Shown here piece after piece: positions 47,801 to 56,682 of a DNA stretch of 64,000 bases (positions are counted from its first letter, which is position 1; each line of letters begins with the position of its first letter). The notes beneath the pieces were generated by a model, which was not told the origin of the DNA, ran no database searches, and saw only the letters and a program-made list of their open reading frames with translations. Origin of the DNA: Gluconacetobacter tumulisoli (lineage in GTDB: Bacteria; Pseudomonadota; Alphaproteobacteria; Acetobacterales; Acetobacteraceae); assembly GCF_014174155.1 (NCBI RefSeq), contig NZ_JABEQM010000010.1:91403-155402 (forward strand). The letters run 5' to 3'. A program made the position numbers and the translations under genes.

Positions 47801-49097
47801 CGACCTGTCGGCGGCCAACGCCTATCTGGGCGCGCAGGGACGCCAGGCGGAAGGCATGATGCGGTTCGCCCTGGCACTGACGGGGCCGCTATCGGCCCCG
47901 CGCGCCGACGGGACCGTGAGCCTGGCCAACGGGCAGGTCCACGATTATGCCCAAGGCATCCAGCTGTCGAACGTGAACGGGTCGATCGTGGCCCATGGCG
48001 ACCAGTTGACGATCGACCAGCTGAGCGCCGTGGCGGGTCCGGGCGAGATCACGGTCAGCGGGACCGTCGGGGCGTTCCAGCCCGGCCTGCCGATCGACCT
48101 GCGGATCAGGGCGGCCAAGGCGCGGCCTCTGGCCAGCGACCTGGTGACGGCGACGATTGACAGCGACCTGACCGTTCGGGGGCTTCTGGCTTCGCGTATC
48201 GATGTTGCGGGGTCGGTCGCAATTCCGCATGCCGAAATCAATATCCCCAGTTCGCTCCCGACCTCCGTCGCGCGGCTGGACGTCATCCGTCCGGGCGATG
48301 ATACCCGGGCCGCGCAGGATACGGGCAGCAGCATGGTCGTGGGGCTGGATGTCACGGCGTCCTCGCCGGGGCAGATGTTCGTGCGTGGACATGGCCTGGA
48401 TGCCGAGATGCTCGGGCGACTGCATGTCGGCGGCACCGCGGATGCGCCGGTGATCACCGGCGGATTCACCATGCGGCGCGGCAGTTTCAACCTGGCGGGG
48501 ATCTCGCTCGACTTCACCAAGGGGCGCGTGGCGTTCAATGGCACCGGCGTGACGCAGGCTATCGACCCGACCCTGGATTTCGAGGCCGAGCGGGGTACGA
48601 ACGCGGGGACGGCCCGCCTGACGGTCGGCGGATATGCCAGTGCCCCGAAGATCAGTTTTTCGTCCTCGCCGCCTCTGTCGCAGGACCAGATCATGGCCAT
48701 GCTGCTGTTCGGCACCGACGCGCAATCCCTGTCGCCGACGCAGATGGCCGAGATCGCGGCGGCTGTCGCCAGCCTGACCGGCGGAGGCGGGTTCGATCCC
48801 ATCGGCACGGTGCGCAACACGCTGGGCCTGGACCGGCTGCAGCTGGGCAGCGGATCGGGGGTCGGCAATGGTGCCGGCACCAGTGTCGAGGCCGGAAAGT
48901 ACGTCATGCGCGGCGTCTATGTCGGGGCCAAGCAGGCGACGTCGGGTTCGGGCACGCAGGCGCAGGTCCAGGTCGACCTGACGCGGCGGCTGAAACTGAA
49001 TACGACGGTCGGTACCGGGGGCAACGTCACCGGCTTCACCACGCCTGAGAACGATCCGGGCAGCAGCGTCGGCCTGGCCTACCAGTTCCAGTACTGA
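44889..49097 (+). CDS. tamB: TamB (DUF490) translocation/assembly module protein
   Basis: A 1402-residue AsmA-like protein. A single N-terminal membrane helix (WTAGLMLGVPAGLVLLAVTG, about residues 28-50) anchors it in the inner membrane. A very long beta-rich periplasmic body of repeated strands follows, and the C-terminal DUF490/TamB domain ends with a terminal aromatic pattern (GLAYQFQY). TamB spans the periplasm as a hydrophobic groove and partners TamA. The ATG overlaps the TamA stop by one base (TGATG), so the two are coupled. A segment around 45690-45750 is more AT-rich than the rest. Confidence 0.9.
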   Translation: MAPDPRNPDPGASARRRWSRVLLWTAGLMLGVPAGLVLLAVTGILIAANTGPGRHFIERQTAALTAGTVQLQGVAGRFPDALLIRHIALTDSKGTWLSIDGLSLDWRPTRLLFRTARVDRIAMDRLSIPRLPAGQTGSSGKSSSQGGLDLGVDIRAIHVGRIDVGPDIAGTAASFALDGQARLAHIAPVLNGASVATLPDAAITLGLQRLDHDGALALRTTVTPGRLGLHLTADETAGGFATVAGMAPLDPLHLALDLDGPRDANRLNFVLKAGEISSKINGIVDFLHGRTQIALTAHAPQMTVRDGIGWREVALDAHLSGDLRHPVGDGRLVLDRPSVAGTDASRIAVSFDGHEAAAGQPALAHLRATLDGLTISGSRPTLFAAAPITMDLLLHPDDTGSPLDIDLSHSLLHLVGRVATSSPAHGAFDLAVPQLGPLAAIGSVALAGHAGLHGTFALPVHPGGDTDLALDGDVGLTGGQPQAVGLVGPDGHLALRARLGAGQGAAGARAIRIDSLNVDGQAMHLALSGSQTGAADNRMLDGRLKLGLDDLRRVLPALRGRSDLDLAVNGPMNDLSATAHLDGQMGTGDMPAGPVMLDAVIHHLPSTPQGTVMAQGTVDGAPLSIAADLEQDAQGTRTIDLDHLDWKSASGKGHLALAAGKMVPLGNLDFQMTRLADLSRLLGQPISGAVAASVRTSDIANAAVPPTVTLHLDGNVSSSAATVRHVVLAGSIADPVGTARSDLTLAIDGVAVRGVTGNARVTARGPRGALAVTATSALQNLAGAPASLSTDFVFDLPGRAVALRTLQANAKGETVRLLAPARIGFGTAIGVDRLRATVAPPGVAPAQIDISGSVRPVLSLNVAIDSLTPAVARPFMPSLDASGFISARAKLSGTLANPQGTVTLTARDMRYHTDFSGALPAANLDATAQLAGTQARLDASAHAGSMLDLAVRGTVPTNTSGSMALHADGKIDLSAANAYLGAQGRQAEGMMRFALALTGPLSAPRADGTVSLANGQVHDYAQGIQLSNVNGSIVAHGDQLTIDQLSAVAGPGEITVSGTVGAFQPGLPIDLRIRAAKARPLASDLVTATIDSDLTVRGLLASRIDVAGSVAIPHAEINIPSSLPTSVARLDVIRPGDDTRAAQDTGSSMVVGLDVTASSPGQMFVRGHGLDAEMLGRLHVGGTADAPVITGGFTMRRGSFNLAGISLDFTKGRVAFNGTGVTQAIDPTLDFEAERGTNAGTARLTVGGYASAPKISFSSSPPLSQDQIMAMLLFGTDAQSLSPTQMAEIAAAVASLTGGGGFDPIGTVRNTLGLDRLQLGSGSGVGNGAGTSVEAGKYVMRGVYVGAKQATSGSGTQAQVQVDLTRRLKLNTTVGTGGNVTGFTTPENDPGSSVGLAYQFQY

Positions 49098-49125
49098 CGC
49101 CGCTTCCGGTGCCTGGTCGGGGGAA

Positions 49126-50733
49126 TCAGGCCTGGCGCCGTTCCGCCATGTCGCCCAGAAGGGTGGCCACGCGGCGGACGACGTCGTTCCAGTCCCGGGG
49201 CCGGGTCTGCCGGACGATTTTCAGCGACGGGTACCAGGGACTGTCGTCGCGTCCGGACAGCCAGCGCCAGCAATTGTCGTACCGATCCATCAGGATGGTC
49301 GGGCAGCCCAGCGCCCCCGCCAGATGCACGATCGAGGTATCGACGGAAACGACGACATCCAGGCTGGCGATCAGTGCCGCCGTGTCGTGCATGTCCCGGA
49401 CGTCGTCCATCGGGTCGTACAAGCGCATGCCGTCCGGCATGTCGGCCATCTGACTGGTGGCGCCACCTTTCTGGAGGCTGATCAGGTTGATCCCGGCAAC
49501 ACTGGCAAGGCGCGCCAGGACGGCCAGCTTCATCGACCGCTTCTGGTCGATGATGTGGGCATTGGTGATGTCGGGCCGGGGGGCGCCCGCCCAGACAAGG
49601 CCGACGTTCAGCCGGCCGTTGGACGGCACATGCGCGGCCCAATGCCGGACCAGTGCAGGTGCGGCCGCCAGATAAGGGGGTAGGTCCCCCATCGTGTCGG
49701 CCGTCGCCGAAAACACCCGCGGCAGGCTGATAAACGGGCAATGCCAATCATGCGCCGGAACGGCGTGATCGCCGCTCATGACCCTGTGGAGCCCCGGCAT
49801 GCGACGGACCAGGCCGGCCAGGGCATCCGGCACCCAGACGGTCAGGCGCGCGCCGCGGCGGATCAGGGCGGGGAGGAAGCGCAGATACATCAGCGTATCG
49901 CCCAGCCCCTCTTCCTGTGTGACCAGGATCCGCTTGCCGGCGATGTCCAGCCCCGGCGCGATCGACGGCATCAGCGTCTCCGGCGGCAGGCTGGTGTGGC
50001 CCGGAAGCCAAAACCGCCATTCATGCTCGGCCCAGCCCTGGGCATGACGACCTGCCTTGAGCAGGGCGATCGAATGATTGAGCCTGACACGGGCGTCGTC
50101 GGGTTTCAGCGTGATCGACGTCCGGAAATGATCCAGTGCCTCTTCCACGCGGTTTTCCATCGACAGCAGGCTGGCGCGGTTGGCGTGGGTCATGGAATTG
50201 TCCGGATGGGCATCCAGCACCTTGCGGAGCAGGGCATCGGCCTCCGCGATCCGCCCCTGTTCCGACAGCGCGGCCGCAAGAAGATTGCCGGCCGAAATGC
50301 TGTCGGGACGCAGATGCAACGCCGATCGCAGCACGGCCTCCGCCTCCGTGAAGCGGGTAAGCTGGATCAGCAGGTCGCCCAGCGATTCATGGGCGCGGGC
50401 GTCCTCCGGCGCCAGTTCCACGACCGACCGCAGGACGGGTTCGGCGTCCGCGCGGCGATCCTGCGCCACCAGGAACCCGATCGTCTCGTGTGCCGGGTGA
50501 ATGGCCGTGGGGTGCCTGCGGGCCAGCCGGCAGAACAGCGCTGCCGCCCCTGCGGGATCGTGGCATCCGGCCCGGGCATGCGCCAGCAGCAGGTCGATCC
50601 GTTCGTCGACGCAGTGTTCCAGCGGCGTCAGCAGGTTCAGGGCCTCGGTGAACCGGCCGGCCCTGATCCGTTCCAGCGCCTGCCGCAGGACATTGTCCAG
50701 GACCGAGGCGGAGGGAGAAGGATCGATGGTCAT
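49126..50733 (-). CDS. TPR protein with C-terminal glycosyltransferase-like domain
   Basis: A 535-residue protein. Residues 10-230 contain tandem tetratricopeptide repeats (for example ARAHESLGDLLIQLTRFTEA and NSMTHANRASLLSMENRVEE). The C-terminal half resembles heptosyltransferase-like glycosyltransferases (ILVTQEEGLGDTLMYLRFLP; VVSVDTSIVHLAGALGCPT). Such proteins modify protein or cell-surface glycans, for example flagellin or capsule, but no target is visible here. It converges on tamB and stands alone. Confidence 0.78.
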   Translation of the reverse strand: MTIDPSPSASVLDNVLRQALERIRAGRFTEALNLLTPLEHCVDERIDLLLAHARAGCHDPAGAAALFCRLARRHPTAIHPAHETIGFLVAQDRRADAEPVLRSVVELAPEDARAHESLGDLLIQLTRFTEAEAVLRSALHLRPDSISAGNLLAAALSEQGRIAEADALLRKVLDAHPDNSMTHANRASLLSMENRVEEALDHFRTSITLKPDDARVRLNHSIALLKAGRHAQGWAEHEWRFWLPGHTSLPPETLMPSIAPGLDIAGKRILVTQEEGLGDTLMYLRFLPALIRRGARLTVWVPDALAGLVRRMPGLHRVMSGDHAVPAHDWHCPFISLPRVFSATADTMGDLPPYLAAAPALVRHWAAHVPSNGRLNVGLVWAGAPRPDITNAHIIDQKRSMKLAVLARLASVAGINLISLQKGGATSQMADMPDGMRLYDPMDDVRDMHDTAALIASLDVVVSVDTSIVHLAGALGCPTILMDRYDNCWRWLSGRDDSPWYPSLKIVRQTRPRDWNDVVRRVATLLGDMAERRQA

Positions 50734-50796
50734 CGTACAGGATCGCCCGGTTGGAATCTGAACTCTCGGGCAACCGAAGCCCGGCGCGGGCGGGGG

Positions 50797-51171
50797 TCAG
50801 GCCTGTCCCAAGATGAACCGGACCCGTTTCAGGACAGTCGAGGGCTCGTAGGGTTTGGCGATATAGCTATCGCGCTTTCCTTCCGGGGTCGAGCCGCCGG
50901 GCGCCTTGGCGTAGCCGCTGACATAGACCACCGGCAGGTCCGGCCATTTCCGTCGTGCCCTCGCCGCGATTCCCGAACCGTCCAGTTCGCCGGGGACCCG
51001 GATATCGGTCAGCAGGATGGCGATGTCGTCCTGCGCGTCGATGACGGCCAGGGCGTCGGGGGCGGTCTCGGCCTCGATGACCGTGAAGCCGCCGCGCAGG
51101 CGCAGGTACGTCGCCAGCATCGTGCGGATCAGGAAATCATCCTCGACCAGAAGAATGGGCGCTATAGTCAT
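50797..51171 (-). CDS. Single-domain response regulator (CheY-like receiver)
   Basis: A 124-residue receiver domain only. The acidic pocket is Glu10-Asp12, the phosphoacceptor is Asp56 in AILLTDIRVPGELDG, and a switch Ser (VVYVSGYA) and Lys in YIAKPYEP are present. The sequence resembles receivers paired with HWE-type or hybrid kinases in alphaproteobacteria. No kinase gene lies nearby. It may act by phosphotransfer or protein binding, as it has no output domain. Confidence 0.88.
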   Translation of the reverse strand: MTIAPILLVEDDFLIRTMLATYLRLRGGFTVIEAETAPDALAVIDAQDDIAILLTDIRVPGELDGSGIAARARRKWPDLPVVYVSGYAKAPGGSTPEGKRDSYIAKPYEPSTVLKRVRFILGQA

Positions 51172-51348
51172 GCGACAGGAATCGGATGCGTGCGAAGGCG
51201 CGGGTGAAGAAGCTTGCGCATGTCCTGTCCAACGCCGGCCGCACCCGGAGGTTCACGTACCCGGTATTCCCGGGGCGGGCTGATGAGGTCGGCCGGCATG
51301 CGATAGGATCCTGCATCGCGCCCAACGACCCACGACAGGAAGGCCGGA

Positions 51349-52326
51349 ATGATCGACCCGTTTACATGGCTTGCCGGATGGATCCAGGAAAACTGGCTGA
51401 TTCCCGTCCTCTATCGCTTCGGATGGATGGAATGGGAGGATACGTCGTTCCTGTGGGCGATGTTTGCCATCTACGGTGTGTTGCAGGTGGTCCTGAACCT
51501 GGCGATCTGCGTGCCTCTGGAACGGTTCCGACCGCTGCAGAAATGGGAAAACCGCGACAATGTGACGATGGATATCGTCTATACCATCGTGGCGCGGATC
51601 GGCCTGTTCCCGTTGGTGACGTTTTTCGGATTCTATGAAATCCAGACCTGGATGAACGGGTTCCTGACCGATCGGGGCTATATCCCGCCGACGCTCGAAA
51701 GCCTGTTCCCGACGCTGATGGACTGGCCGGTCCTGACCTTTTTCATCTACGCCGTGATTCTCGATTTCGCCGATTACTGGCGACATCGGCTGTCCCATGT
51801 CTTCGCGTGGTGGTACGGCCTGCATGCCCTGCATCATGCCCAGACCCAGATGACATTCTGGTCGGACGACCGCAATCATCTTCTCGACGACGTCGTGTCC
51901 TATGTATGGGCCATTGCCGTGGGCCTGCTGATCGGGGTGCCCCCGTTGCAGTTTCCCCTGCTGATCCTGCTGCTGCGTCTGGTCGAAAGCCTGTCGCACG
52001 CCAACACGACCGTCGGATTCGGCTGGTTGGGTGAGCGTCTGCTGGTGTCGCCGCAATTCCATCGGGTGCATCACGGCATGCGGTCGGCGGGGCGGAATTC
52101 ATGCAATTACGGGGCTGTGTTCCCCTGGTGGGACATGATCCTGCGGACGGCCAATTTTTCGCACAATGTGGTGGAAACGGGGGATCCGAAGGCCGAGGCC
52201 GCGCTGGTCAACGGGGGATGGGGGGCGCAGCAGGCGGCGGGGCTGCGCCTGTCCTGGCGCCTGGCGACGCGGCGCTGGCGGCGTTCGCCGCCCCCATCCA
52301 GCGGGTCCCGCCCGATGGCGCGATAA
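51349..52326 (+). CDS. Sterol desaturase / fatty acid hydroxylase superfamily protein
   Basis: A 325-residue membrane protein with several hydrophobic helices and the di-iron histidine clusters HRLSH, HALHH and FHRVHH. These define membrane-bound hydroxylases and desaturases of lipids (sterols, hopanoids, fatty acids, carotenoids). The C-terminal 40 residues after FSHNVVE are Arg/Ala-rich and may be less conserved. The substrate is unknown; hopanoid or fatty acid modification would fit an acetic acid bacterium. A PACE-like gene begins three bases after the stop. Confidence 0.83.
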   Translation: MIDPFTWLAGWIQENWLIPVLYRFGWMEWEDTSFLWAMFAIYGVLQVVLNLAICVPLERFRPLQKWENRDNVTMDIVYTIVARIGLFPLVTFFGFYEIQTWMNGFLTDRGYIPPTLESLFPTLMDWPVLTFFIYAVILDFADYWRHRLSHVFAWWYGLHALHHAQTQMTFWSDDRNHLLDDVVSYVWAIAVGLLIGVPPLQFPLLILLLRLVESLSHANTTVGFGWLGERLLVSPQFHRVHHGMRSAGRNSCNYGAVFPWWDMILRTANFSHNVVETGDPKAEAALVNGGWGAQQAAGLRLSWRLATRRWRRSPPPSSGSRPMAR

Positions 52327-52328
52327 GG

Positions 52329-52781
52329 GTGCGTACGACGGCGGACAGGATCCGCTACACGATCCTGTTCGAGGCCGCGGGGCTGGCGATGGTGCTGCCG
52401 GGTGGACGGCTGTTGCTGGGTATCCGCCTGGTCGACATGGGATTCATCGGCGTGGGATCGTCCGTGGTCGCGGTCCTGTGGAACTATGCGTTCAATCGCG
52501 TGTTCGACCAGTTCGTTCTGTGGCTGAGGGGGGCGGCCCGCAAGACGCTGGCCGACCGGATCGCGCATGCGGTGCTGTTCCAGGTGGGCCTGATCGTCAT
52601 GCTTGTGCCGGCGATCGCGCTCTATCTTGGCCAGGGCATGCGCGCGGCGTTCCTGGCGAATATCACCCTGACCCTGTTCTATCTGGTGTACAATTTCGTC
52701 TTCACCTGGGCCTATGACCTGGTCTTCCCGATTCCGTGCGCCCGCATGGATCCAGAGGCCGCCAGGGCGCAGGGAACGTAA
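52329..52781 (+). CDS. PACE-family (transmembrane pair domain) membrane protein
   Basis: A 150-residue protein with four hydrophobic segments arranged as two tandem pairs (VRTTADRIRYTILFEAAGLA and later KTLADRIAHAVLFQVGLIVM are the repeated motifs). This is the bacterial transmembrane pair or PACE architecture; the best-studied member, AceI, exports chlorhexidine. GTG 52329 is chosen because PACE homology starts there and it lies just behind the hydroxylase stop. A strong bidirectional terminator follows. Confidence 0.75.
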   Translation: MRTTADRIRYTILFEAAGLAMVLPGGRLLLGIRLVDMGFIGVGSSVVAVLWNYAFNRVFDQFVLWLRGAARKTLADRIAHAVLFQVGLIVMLVPAIALYLGQGMRAAFLANITLTLFYLVYNFVFTWAYDLVFPIPCARMDPEAARAQGT

Positions 52782-52783
52782 AA

Positions 52784-52817
52784 AAGGCCCCGGGAGAGCA
52801 ATGTCCCCCGGGGCCTT
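52784..52817. terminator. Bidirectional intrinsic terminator
   Basis: AAGGCCCCGGG (52784-52794) pairs exactly with CCCGGGGCCTT (52807-52817). It is preceded by an A-run on one side and ends in TT on the other, between the convergent PACE-like and CarD genes. Confidence 0.8.
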
Positions 52818-52858
52818 CGGTGCATGGACCGGCCATTCAGCCGAGCCGGCGCCAACTC

Positions 52859-53449
52859 TCAGGCGGCCTTCATCGCCGCCGTCAGGGTTTCCAGGACTGC
52901 GGCGGGTTCCTTGCCTTCCAGGACCGCGACCTCGGCCACGAAGCGTTCCTGCGCGGCTTCGAACAGCTTGCGCTCGCTGAAGCTGCCGTCCAGGCTGTCG
53001 ACATTGCGGCGCAGGTCGCGCAACACTTCGGCGATCTGCACCAGGTCACCGGAATTGATTTTTTCCTGGTAGGCGACGGCGCGGCGGGCCCACATGCCCC
53101 GGCTGACATGCGGCTTGCCCTTGATGATGGCCATCGCCTTGTCCACGATCTCGCGCGAGACGATCTTGCGCAGGCCGGCCTTGCGCGCCTTCGACAGCGG
53201 AATGCGCAAGGTCATCTGGTTGCCGGGAAACGAAATCTGGATCATTTCCAGCTTCGTGCCGGCGATCTCATCGATGCCGATGCGATCCACGCGCCCGACA
53301 CCATGAGCCGCATAGACGATGGCATCTCCCTCGCGGAACGGATCCTCGTCCTTGACCTTGGTCTTGGCCTGCGCGGCGGTTACGGCGGCGGCAGTCCGGG
53401 CCATTGCATCGGTCACGCCGCCTTTAGGAGTCGTTCTGAACATGCTCAT
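52859..53449 (-). CDS. CarD/CdnL-family transcription regulator
   Basis: A 196-residue CarD-type protein that binds RNA polymerase and stabilises open complexes, especially at rRNA promoters. The N-terminal Tudor-like RNA polymerase-interaction domain includes FREGDAIVYAAHGVGRVDRI. The C-terminal helical DNA-binding part includes RGMWARRAVAYQEKINSGDL and DLRRNVDSLDGSFSERKLFE. The start is not certain: ATG 53449 (MSMFRTTPK) is used; ATGs at 53443 and 53461 are alternatives. Confidence 0.88.
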   Translation of the reverse strand: MSMFRTTPKGGVTDAMARTAAAVTAAQAKTKVKDEDPFREGDAIVYAAHGVGRVDRIGIDEIAGTKLEMIQISFPGNQMTLRIPLSKARKAGLRKIVSREIVDKAMAIIKGKPHVSRGMWARRAVAYQEKINSGDLVQIAEVLRDLRRNVDSLDGSFSERKLFEAAQERFVAEVAVLEGKEPAAVLETLTAAMKAA

Positions 53450-53523
53450 GGGGCATGACATACCACATTTTTCATATTCTGTCTTGACCCCTCGGAGGGG
53501 CGGGCGGCACCGGTCGCCAAGGG

Positions 53524-54399
53524 TCAGGATTGCACGCCGCCCACGGGGGCGATCGGCCCGCCGACCGGCTGTCGGTCGGGTTGCAGCAGGTCGATCTCGA
53601 TCGTCCGCGCCATGGTCAGCATCGGCATCGCGTGCGGCGAATGGATGAACGGTTCCTGCAGGTCGCTGCCGATCTTGTCCAGCGCCACGAACAGCAGTCC
53701 CACCAGGGATGACCCCAGCGGCGTGATCCATCCCAGGGTCTGGACCATCGACAGCGGAAGGACGATGCAGAAGACATTGGCGACCAGCCGCGGGATCACC
53801 GAGAACTGGATGGCGAGCGGCGTGTTGCGTATCCGTTCCAGCCCCCCCTGCGCGTTGGCCAGGTCGGACAGGATCCGGTCGATCTGGCCATGAACCGCGC
53901 CGTCAATCCCCTGGCGCGCGACCTCGGCGTTCACTTCGCGTCCGATCTGGTACAGGATGGCGTTCGGCTGGTTGGACCAGCCGGCAATCGCATCCTTCAT
54001 CGCCTCCGGCAGCAGGCGTTCCACGTCGGCCGAGGCGTCCAGACGGCCCAGCGCGCCGCGCAGCGCGTAGGGATAGGCCGCCATGGCGCGCGCCAGGTCG
54101 GGCCGCCCGCCCAGCAGGGTACCGGCCTGCCGTCCGAAAGATCGGCAGTTGTTGGTGATCGCCCCCCACAACGTCCGTGCTTCCCACCACCGGTTGTAGG
54201 CGGTGCTGTTCCGGACGCTCATGAACAGTACCAGTGCGGAGCCGATCAGGGATACGGGAAGGCTGGGCTGCTCCATCCAATCCTGGTGAAAGACCTGGAA
54301 CATGACGACGACGAAGACGTCCCACGCGCACAGCAGCGTCAGCGACAGCAGGCTCTCCCTCATGAGGATGAACAGGCCGATCTTCCGGTCGACAATCAT
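53524..54399 (-). CDS. Bestrophin-like (UPF0187/YneE) anion channel family protein
   Basis: A 291-residue membrane protein. The early segment MRESLLSLTLLCAWDVFVVV and the conserved SVRNSTAYNRWWEARTLWGA identify the bacterial bestrophin family. Later GLLFVALDKIGSDLQEPF is also typical, including the acidic cluster. Bacterial bestrophins form pentameric ion channels. ATG 54399 is chosen with AAGGAG about 9 bases upstream. It is divergent from frmA. Confidence 0.85.
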   Translation of the reverse strand: MIVDRKIGLFILMRESLLSLTLLCAWDVFVVVMFQVFHQDWMEQPSLPVSLIGSALVLFMSVRNSTAYNRWWEARTLWGAITNNCRSFGRQAGTLLGGRPDLARAMAAYPYALRGALGRLDASADVERLLPEAMKDAIAGWSNQPNAILYQIGREVNAEVARQGIDGAVHGQIDRILSDLANAQGGLERIRNTPLAIQFSVIPRLVANVFCIVLPLSMVQTLGWITPLGSSLVGLLFVALDKIGSDLQEPFIHSPHAMPMLTMARTIEIDLLQPDRQPVGGPIAPVGGVQS

Positions 54400-54710
54400 C
54401 GCATGATTCTCCTTCGGGGCGTGTGACGCGCGCGCCGACCGCACGGCCCCTGTTGCGAGTGGATGGTGGTGGTCCCGACGGCCATGCCGTTTGGCCATTG
54501 TGGCTCGCACGGTGCCACGGGAAAGACAATGCCTTGGCATTCATGAAGAAAATTTGTGACGATCCCGACATTTTCTGTCGCAATCAGGAAAGTGTGCGGG
54601 CCACATGTCGCCGATCCCGCATAATGCGCCGCCGGACATTGACCGTCCGGGAACGCACGTCTTTATTTCGTACACGATTTCTAACCTGACGGACGCGGAG
54701 CATCACGGGC
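54400..54710. other. Divergent intergenic region between bestrophin-like gene and frmA
   Basis: 311 bases with no gene. It contains a short palindrome CGACA-TTTTC-TGTCG at 54566-54580 that could be an operator for the frmA operon. No FrmR or other dedicated regulator gene is in the window, and no consensus promoter stands out. Confidence 0.4.
54566..54580. promoter_or_regulatory. Small palindrome upstream of frmA
   Basis: CGACA and TGTCG flank TTTTC, about 130 bases before the frmA start. A 5-bp arm can arise by chance, so this is only a candidate operator. Confidence 0.22.
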
Positions 54711-55826
54711 ATGGACGTAAGAGCGGCAGTGGCATTCGAGGCGGGACGCCCGCTGGAGATCGAAACGGTCCAGCTGGACGGGCCCCGGGCGGGCGAGGTC
54801 CTGGTTGAAGTTAAGGCGACCGGCCTGTGCCATACAGATAAGTACACGCTGTCGGGCGCGGACCCGGAAGGGCTGTTCCCCGCGATTCTGGGGCACGAGG
54901 GCGCGGGCGTGGTGGTCGAGGTCGGACCGGGGGTCACCCACCTGAAGCCCGGCGACCATGTGATTCCGCTGTACACGCCGGAATGCCGGGAATGTAAGTC
55001 CTGCCTGTCGCGCAAGACGAACCTGTGCACGTCGATTCGCGCGACGCAGGGCAAGGGGCTGATGCCCGACGGCACCTCGCGCTTTTCGTACAAGGGCCAG
55101 CCGATTCATCATTACATGGGCTGTTCGACGTTCGCGAACTACACGGTCCTGCCGGAGATCGCCCTGGCCAAGATCCGCCCCGACGCGCCCTTCGACAAGG
55201 TCTGCTATATCGGCTGCGGGGTGACGACGGGCATCGGCGCCGTGCTGTTCACCGCGAAGGTTGAAACCGGATCGACCGTGGTGGTGTTCGGCCTGGGCGG
55301 CATCGGCCTGAACGTCATTCAGGGCGCGAAGATGGTCGGGGCCGACATGATCGTCGGCGTCGACATCAACCCGGCGCGCGAGGAGATGGCGCGCAAGTTC
55401 GGCATGACTCATTTCGTCAATCCCAAGGACCTGGGACCGAACGGCGACGTCGTGGGCCATCTGGTGGAACTGACGGGCGGTGGCGCGGATTATTCGTTCG
55501 AATGCGTGGGTAATCCCACCCTGATGCGCCAGGCGCTGGAATGTTCGCACCGGGGCTGGGGGGTATCGACCATTATCGGGGTAGCCGGCGCGGGGCAGGA
55601 AATCAGCACCCGCCCGTTCCAGCTGGTCACCGGCCGGCGCTGGATCGGATCGGCCTTCGGCGGCGCGCGCGGCCGGACCGACGTACCGAAGATCGTCGAT
55701 TGGTACATGGACGGCAAGATCGACATCGACAGCCTGATCACCCACAAGTTGCCGCTGGAGAAGATCAACGAAGGCTTCGACCTGATGACGCGCGGCGAGA
55801 GCATCCGCACCGTCGTCGAGTTCTGA
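54711..55826 (+). CDS. frmA: S-(hydroxymethyl)glutathione dehydrogenase / class III alcohol dehydrogenase
   Basis: A 371-residue zinc-dependent medium-chain dehydrogenase, which oxidises the formaldehyde-glutathione adduct to S-formylglutathione. The catalytic zinc site is [15 protein letters not shown] and [12 protein letters not shown], the structural zinc cysteines are in [15 protein letters not shown], and the NAD-binding glycines are in [15 protein letters not shown]. Length and class III residues match. fghA follows after four bases. The aldehyde product of a methylamine-oxidising enzyme would be its substrate after glutathione addition. Confidence 0.95.
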   Translation: MDVRAAVAFEAGRPLEIETVQLDGPRAGEVLVEVKATGLCHTDKYTLSGADPEGLFPAILGHEGAGVVVEVGPGVTHLKPGDHVIPLYTPECRECKSCLSRKTNLCTSIRATQGKGLMPDGTSRFSYKGQPIHHYMGCSTFANYTVLPEIALAKIRPDAPFDKVCYIGCGVTTGIGAVLFTAKVETGSTVVVFGLGGIGLNVIQGAKMVGADMIVGVDINPAREEMARKFGMTHFVNPKDLGPNGDVVGHLVELTGGGADYSFECVGNPTLMRQALECSHRGWGVSTIIGVAGAGQEISTRPFQLVTGRRWIGSAFGGARGRTDVPKIVDWYMDGKIDIDSLITHKLPLEKINEGFDLMTRGESIRTVVEF

Positions 55827-55830
55827 TCCG

Positions 55831-56679
55831 ATGACCATCACCACGCGATCCGAACATGCCTGCTGTGGCGGCAGGGTGGGGTTCTATAGCCACATGTCGG
55901 CGTCCCTGGGGCTGGAGGCGCGCTTTGCGGTCTTCCTGCCCGGTGGGGCGTCGGACGTGGCGCGGGTGCCGGTGATCCACGTCCTGGCCGGCCTGACCTG
56001 CACCGAGGAGACGTTCCTGATCAAGGCGAATGCCATTCGCTTCGCCGCGGAAACCGGCATCGCGCTGGTCGCCACCGATACGTCGCCGCGCGGCGCGGGC
56101 GTCGCCGGCGAAGACGAGTCCTATGATTTCGGCAGTGGCGCCGGATTCTACCTGGACGCCACCCAGGCGCCCTGGAACGCCCATTACCGCATGGGGTCCT
56201 ATGTCGGCACGGAACTGCCGGCTCTGACCGAGGCCCATTTCCCTCTGGACGGGGCTCGGCGCGGGATCATGGGCCATTCGATGGGCGGCCATGGGGCGCT
56301 GGTCCATGCGTTGCGCGCGCCGGATCGCTGGAAGTCGGTCTCCGCCTTTGCCCCGATCGTTCATCCGGCCGGCGTGCCGTGGGGCGAGAAGGCGTTTTCC
56401 GGCTATCTGGGGCCGGACCGGGCAAGCTGGGCGTCGCATGACGCGACCCTGCTGCTGCGGGCGGGGCATCGTCATCCGACGACGATCCTGGTCGACCAGG
56501 GGAAGGCGGACCAGTTCCTGGCCGAGCAATTGCAGCCCCAGCATCTGGAAGATGCCGCGAAGGCGGCAGGGCAGGAGCTGACTCTGCGGCGCCATCCCGG
56601 CTACGATCATTCGTACTGGTTCATCCAGTCCTTCATCCAGGACCATCTGGCCCACCATGCTGCCATCCTCAGGGGCTAG
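55831..56679 (+). CDS. fghA: S-formylglutathione hydrolase
   Basis: A 282-residue esterase D-type alpha/beta hydrolase that releases formate and glutathione from S-formylglutathione. The nucleophile is in the motif GHSMGGHGALVHAL, and the acid and His residues lie in ILVDQGKADQFL and GYDHSYWFIQSF. It is directly coupled to frmA, forming the standard glutathione-dependent formaldehyde pathway. No formate dehydrogenase is in the window. Confidence 0.95.
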   Translation: MTITTRSEHACCGGRVGFYSHMSASLGLEARFAVFLPGGASDVARVPVIHVLAGLTCTEETFLIKANAIRFAAETGIALVATDTSPRGAGVAGEDESYDFGSGAGFYLDATQAPWNAHYRMGSYVGTELPALTEAHFPLDGARRGIMGHSMGGHGALVHALRAPDRWKSVSAFAPIVHPAGVPWGEKAFSGYLGPDRASWASHDATLLLRAGHRHPTTILVDQGKADQFLAEQLQPQHLEDAAKAAGQELTLRRHPGYDHSYWFIQSFIQDHLAHHAAILRG

Positions 56680-56682
56680 AGG

